In this document: positions 60,640-64,000 of the stretch, in pieces
Layout: the number at the start of each line of letters is the position of its first letter
Numbering within the stretch: the first letter of the stretch is position 1
Source of the DNA: Sulfuriroseicoccus oceanibius
GTDB taxonomy: Bacteria > Verrucomicrobiota > Verrucomicrobiia > Verrucomicrobiales > SLCJ01
Direction: 5' to 3'
NCBI RefSeq assembly: GCF_010681825.2
Contig: NZ_CP066776.1
Coordinates: 2,480,001-2,544,000, forward strand
Length of the DNA: 64,000 nucleotides
The notes under the pieces: generated by a model
Told to the model about the DNA's origin: nothing
The model's input: the letters and a program-made list of their open reading frames with translations, nothing else
The model's database searches: none
Program-made: the position numbers and the translations under genes

Positions 60640-63573
60640 CTACTTCACTTCAACATCCACTTTCGTGGTGCCAACGCCTTCGCCGGCGATTTCGATTGTG
60701 GCCGCGCCGGACTCGCCACGCTTCGAGCGGACGATGACCTGCGCCAGACCATTGAAGGCTGTGATGCGCGCCTTGGTCGGATCGACCGGCTTCATCACGG
60801 TGTGATCAGTTGGATCACCATTACCAATGCCGACGATCTCAGCAGGTCCGCTGATGCGCACGTGCACTGGCAAGCGGGTGCGTGGCACTTCACGCCCTTT
60901 CGCATCCAACACGCGGATGGTCAGGTACGAAAGGTCACGACCATCATTAGCAATCGTTGAACGATCCGCAGTGAGCTCAAGCTTGGCCGGTTCGCCGGTG
61001 GTCTCCTTGACCGCCTTCGCCCACTCTTTGCCGTCCTTGGTCACCACGACCTCCAGCTTACCTGGAGCGTACTTCACCTCGTCCCAGGTGAGACGGTAGT
61101 GATGCGGTTCACCAATCTTGCGCTTGCCGAGCGATTTGCCATTGAGGAACAACTCCGCCTCGTCACCATTGGTGTAAACGTGCACTGGAGTCACTTCGCC
61201 CTGACGCTCTTCCCAGTTCCAGTGTGGCAGGATGTGTGCCACTGGATAGTCCGGGCGCCAACGGGCCTGGTAGATGTAGAATCGGTCCTTCTTAAACCCG
61301 CAAAGATCGAGGATTCCGAAGTACGAACTACGCGATGGTGCGCGGTTGCCCAGTTTTTTGAGCAACTCCATGGCTTCCTTGCGCTCTTTTTCGTCGCGGA
61401 AGTTCAGCGCGTTGGACTGATCCTGGTTGTACGGAGTTGGCTCGCCAATGTAGTCGAATCCAGTCCAGACATACTCACCGGCAAAGCGTGGGTACTTGTC
61501 GAGCGCCTCGAACTGAAGGTCCGGACGGTTCGCCCAACCTGGAGCATAGAGGTCGTACGAGCTCACCTGGAAGTTGTAGAAGCCCTTCGACTTGTTCCAG
61601 TCCACCGGGAAGAAGTACTCGCCGCGGGTGCTCACCGTCGACGACGTCTCCGACGCGTAGAGCGGCATATCCTGACGGTTCTTGGTGAGTGCATCGTACG
61701 AGCCGAGGTGGTAGTTCACACCATAGACATCTACCGTGTTCTGGAAGCCATTGGTGGCGGCTGCCGGGTTGTTTGAGCCAGCGGTGACCGGACGGGTCTT
61801 GTCGTAGCTTTTGATCATGTCGCGCAACTTGGCAGGAACCCAGTGCATCGACGGGGTGCCAAGTTCGGGAATCTCATTCCCGGTGCTCCAGGCGATGATG
61901 CTCGGGTGGTTGCGGTCACGCAGCATGAAGTTGCGGGTGTCCTTCTCGTTCCACTCGTCCCAGTAGATGTTATAGCCGTTGACCTTGCCGTACTTCTGCA
62001 TCTTCCAGATGTCGAACAACTCGTCGATCACCAGGATGCCCATGCGGTCACAAAGTTCGAGGAACTCAGGAGCCGGTGGGTTGTGCGCGGTGCGGATCGA
62101 ATTGCAGCCCATCTCTTGCAGGATCTCAATCTGACGCTCCATGCCGCGGGTGTGAACAGCCGCCCCAAGAGGCCCGAGATCGTGGTGCAGGCAGACGCCC
62201 TTGAGCACGACCTTACGGCCATTGAGCAGGAAGCCCTTCTCGTTGTGCCACTCGATCTCACGGATACCAAACGTGGTGTCCTTGACGTCAATCACCTCGT
62301 CCCCTTTGAGCAACGTGGTGCGCAAGGTGTAGAGGTTCGGCGACTCGATATCCCAGCGCTTCGGCTGCTTCACGGTCAGCGAGGTTGGAACCATCGCGGT
62401 CTTGCCGGCTGGCACGTCGAGGCTGCTGACTTCGGTCGCTACGACTTGCTCACCGTCGAGCACTTCCGATCGCACTTCAAATGTACCAGAGGCCTCGGTC
62501 GTGTTGTCGATGGTCGTTTCCACCGCCACAGTCGCTGCTTCATCGGTGATCTCAGGCGTCGTGACATACGTCCCCCAGTGCGCAATGTGCACCTCAGGGG
62601 AAACGGTCAGCCAAACGTGGCGATAAATACCTGCGCCAGGATACCAGCGGGTGGATGCCGGCAGGTTCTGCAAGCGCACCGCCACAGTGTTCTTCTCACC
62701 AACCTTCAAATGCGGCGTCGCGTCGATGCGGAACGAATTGTAGCCGTACGCCCACTCACCAGCGAACTCGCCATTGATGTAGACCTTCGGCTGCGCCATC
62801 GCACCGTCAAAATCGAGGTAAACCTTCTTGCCCGCCATCGATGCAGGCACATCGAAGGTCTTGCGGTACCAACCGATACCTTCCCATGGCAGCTTGCCGG
62901 TCTCGTTCTCAATGTCCATGTGGAATGGACCCTCAATCGCCCAATCGTGCGGCAGATTCAGCTCGCGCCACGACGAGTCATCGAACGCCACAGCGTCCGG
63001 CGCCAACTGCACATCGTCACCAGTAGCCGGCTCAGGCTTCACCACATTGCCGTCTTTGCCCAACACTTCGAGTTCACGGATACTCGCCCAGGCGGCCTGC
63101 TTGCCGTCGGCCACCACGCGTACATATCGAGCTGGAGTCGAGAAGCGCACGGTCTGCTCGGCGCCTTTGGCTTCCGCCTTGGGTACCACTTCCACCCATG
63201 TCTTTCCATCACGGGAAAGGTCGACTTTAAACGGATTGCCACTGTCTTTCTCCCACACAATGCGAACACCGGTCATCTCAACCTGACGCCCCATATCCAA
63301 CTGCAGCCACTGGTTGGCCAGTCCACTCGCAGCACACCAGCGTGTGTTAGTGTCGCCATCAATTGCGTGATCCACCGGGTTGTGGTTCTCGGCACTCGAT
63401 GCGGTAACCATCCCGGTCACAACACCTGGCTCGGGCACCCGCGTGCCATCCGCCATTTTGCCAAAACGGGCAAACTTCCAATCCAAGTCAAACGAGCTGC
63501 GCTCGGTTGGCTCAGCCGACGCGGCGGCACATAGCAATGCCCCGCTGGTTATCGTCATCAATAATTTGTTCAT
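60640..63573 (-). CDS. GH2 beta-galactosidase with nested F5/8-type domain
   Basis: A 977-residue secreted glycosidase. Signal peptide MNKLLMTITSGALLCAAASA; the GH2 jelly-roll start (SFDLDWKFARFG) is interrupted at about residues 55-172 by an F5/8 type C (CBM32-like) domain (HAIDGDTNTRWCAAS, WLQLDMGRQVEMTGVRI, RYVRVVADG), then resumes (WRELNLPHDWAIEGPF). The GH2 TIM barrel has the acid/base Glu567 in STGNEIPE and the nucleophile Glu642 in YASETSS. A DUF4982-like domain (VHVYTNGDEAELFLNGKSLGKR) and Ig-like C-terminal domains follow. It cleaves terminal beta-galactose outside the cytoplasm. Confidence 0.9.
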   Translation of the reverse strand: MNKLLMTITSGALLCAAASAEPTERSSFDLDWKFARFGKMADGTRVPEPGVVTGMVTASSAENHNPVDHAIDGDTNTRWCAASGLANQWLQLDMGRQVEMTGVRIVWEKDSGNPFKVDLSRDGKTWVEVVPKAEAKGAEQTVRFSTPARYVRVVADGKQAAWASIRELEVLGKDGNVVKPEPATGDDVQLAPDAVAFDDSSWRELNLPHDWAIEGPFHMDIENETGKLPWEGIGWYRKTFDVPASMAGKKVYLDFDGAMAQPKVYINGEFAGEWAYGYNSFRIDATPHLKVGEKNTVAVRLQNLPASTRWYPGAGIYRHVWLTVSPEVHIAHWGTYVTTPEITDEAATVAVETTIDNTTEASGTFEVRSEVLDGEQVVATEVSSLDVPAGKTAMVPTSLTVKQPKRWDIESPNLYTLRTTLLKGDEVIDVKDTTFGIREIEWHNEKGFLLNGRKVVLKGVCLHHDLGPLGAAVHTRGMERQIEILQEMGCNSIRTAHNPPAPEFLELCDRMGILVIDELFDIWKMQKYGKVNGYNIYWDEWNEKDTRNFMLRDRNHPSIIAWSTGNEIPELGTPSMHWVPAKLRDMIKSYDKTRPVTAGSNNPAAATNGFQNTVDVYGVNYHLGSYDALTKNRQDMPLYASETSSTVSTRGEYFFPVDWNKSKGFYNFQVSSYDLYAPGWANRPDLQFEALDKYPRFAGEYVWTGFDYIGEPTPYNQDQSNALNFRDEKERKEAMELLKKLGNRAPSRSSYFGILDLCGFKKDRFYIYQARWRPDYPVAHILPHWNWEERQGEVTPVHVYTNGDEAELFLNGKSLGKRKIGEPHHYRLTWDEVKYAPGKLEVVVTKDGKEWAKAVKETTGEPAKLELTADRSTIANDGRDLSYLTIRVLDAKGREVPRTRLPVHVRISGPAEIVGIGNGDPTDHTVMKPVDPTKARITAFNGLAQVIVRSKRGESGAATIEIAGEGVGTTKVDVEVK

Positions 63574-63717
63574 GATATCCGTGAGTTCCCGTTTCTCCTA
63601 TCATCGCGGGCCCGCCCTCTAACGTCGAAAGCCAGCCCTCTATTACAGGAATATTTCAGAAAAAACGCTACAGAGCTGCCTCACTTTCGTCACGACTGAA
63701 GTCACCACGAGCGAGAC

Positions 63718-63762
63718 AAAAAAATCCCCGTGGAGCCCGGCCGAAACCAACTCCACGGGGAC
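63718..63762 (-). terminator. terminator of the M42 peptidase gene
   Basis: On the minus strand TCCCCGTGGAG pairs with CTCCACGGGGA, followed by seven T, 20 bases past the stop at 63782. Confidence 0.88.
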
Positions 63763-63781
63763 ATCAAATGCATCCTACATT

Positions 63782-64000
63782 CTAGATCGCCCAGTCGCCC
63801 TGGTCGAAGTTGGCAACCACCAACTTGAGCAAGTCGATCGACGCGCGCAGATCTTCCTTGTGCGACATCTCGGTCGACAAGTGAATGTTACGCGTTGGAA
63901 TCGAGATCGCGCCGACGATCGCACCACCTGGTGTGTTGCGCTGCATGCCCGCGGTATCCGTTCCACCTGCGGTCAGCACTTCCGGCTGCCACTTGATCTT
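63782..64000 (-). CDS. M42-family aminopeptidase, C-terminal part
   Basis: The last 73 codons of a gene whose start lies beyond the right edge. The visible residues (GGTDTAGMQRNTPGGAIVGAISIP, then RNIHLSTEMSHKEDLRASIDLLKLVV) match the C-terminus of M42 glutamyl aminopeptidase/endoglucanase-like metallopeptidases; the late His in NIHLSTE is the position of a metal ligand in the family. These are cytoplasmic cobalt/zinc peptidases forming dodecamers. Confidence 0.82.
   Translation of the reverse strand, partial: KIKWQPEVLTAGGTDTAGMQRNTPGGAIVGAISIPTRNIHLSTEMSHKEDLRASIDLLKLVVANFDQGDWAI

Noticed and set aside
61843-63534. A 563-residue frame antisense to the GH2 gene
   Set aside because: Shadow of a gene with intact catalytic motifs and its own terminator on the other strand.

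Overview
The window looks like a chromosomal piece of a Verrucomicrobiota bacterium (Verrucomicrobiales/Akkermansiaceae type). This rests on gene content and style, not a database match: high GC, a Tol-Pal system, a SHD1-domain secreted hydrolase, a sialic acid/galactoside utilisation region, and intergenic DNA crowded with short dispersed repeats together with GxxExxY, four-helix-bundle and RAYT genes.

Region 1 (1 to about 8990) is an integrated element that enters from the left edge and ends beside the 3' end of a tRNA-Ser(UGA). All its genes point right: small HTH and RHH regulators, a P4/D5-type SF3 helicase, a separate archaeo-eukaryotic-type primase flanked by inverted iteron clusters, several orphan genes, and a possible small terminase-like protein followed by overlapping tiny genes. 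No structural phage genes are present, so it resembles a phage satellite. Any integrase would lie left of the window.

Region 2 (9130-21393) holds a small membrane protein and then a co-oriented cluster: HMG-CoA reductase, a UbiA prenyltransferase, a rifampin-phosphotransferase-like dikinase, a BtaA-like (DUF3419) aminocarboxypropyl transferase, a dolichol/phytol-kinase-like CTP enzyme, a GNAT acyltransferase and an AMP-forming acyl ligase. Together they suggest an isoprenoid-containing lipid or secondary metabolite. I do not recognise this set as a described pathway, and it is my main candidate for an undescribed system.

Region 3 (22145-36620) is mostly housekeeping: tolQ-tolR-tolA-tolB-pal, trpD, yqgE, tdh, a 5-formyl-THF cyclo-ligase, apaG, thiD, a topoisomerase IV A subunit and a secreted alpha/beta hydrolase.

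Region 4 (37006-50802) is a complex I operon, nuoD-E-F-G-H-I-J-K-L-M-N, without nuoA, nuoB and nuoC at its head. Two foreign-looking cassettes sit inside it without apparent harm to the flanking genes: a GxxExxY nuclease-like gene between nuoD and nuoE, and a four-helix-bundle (IVP/S23) gene between nuoI and nuoJ. Each is bounded by its own imperfect inverted repeat. Solo copies of the first repeat lie around the lipid cluster.

Region 5 (50991-64000) is for glycan use: a LuxR-type regulator, N-acetylneuraminate lyase, a fused Kelch (mutarotase-like)/sodium-solute symporter, an N-acylglucosamine 2-epimerase, a GH110-type alpha-galactosidase and, convergently, a GH2 beta-galactosidase. A RAYT transposase flanked by two REP copies lies between the two glycosidases. 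The window ends within an M42 peptidase gene.
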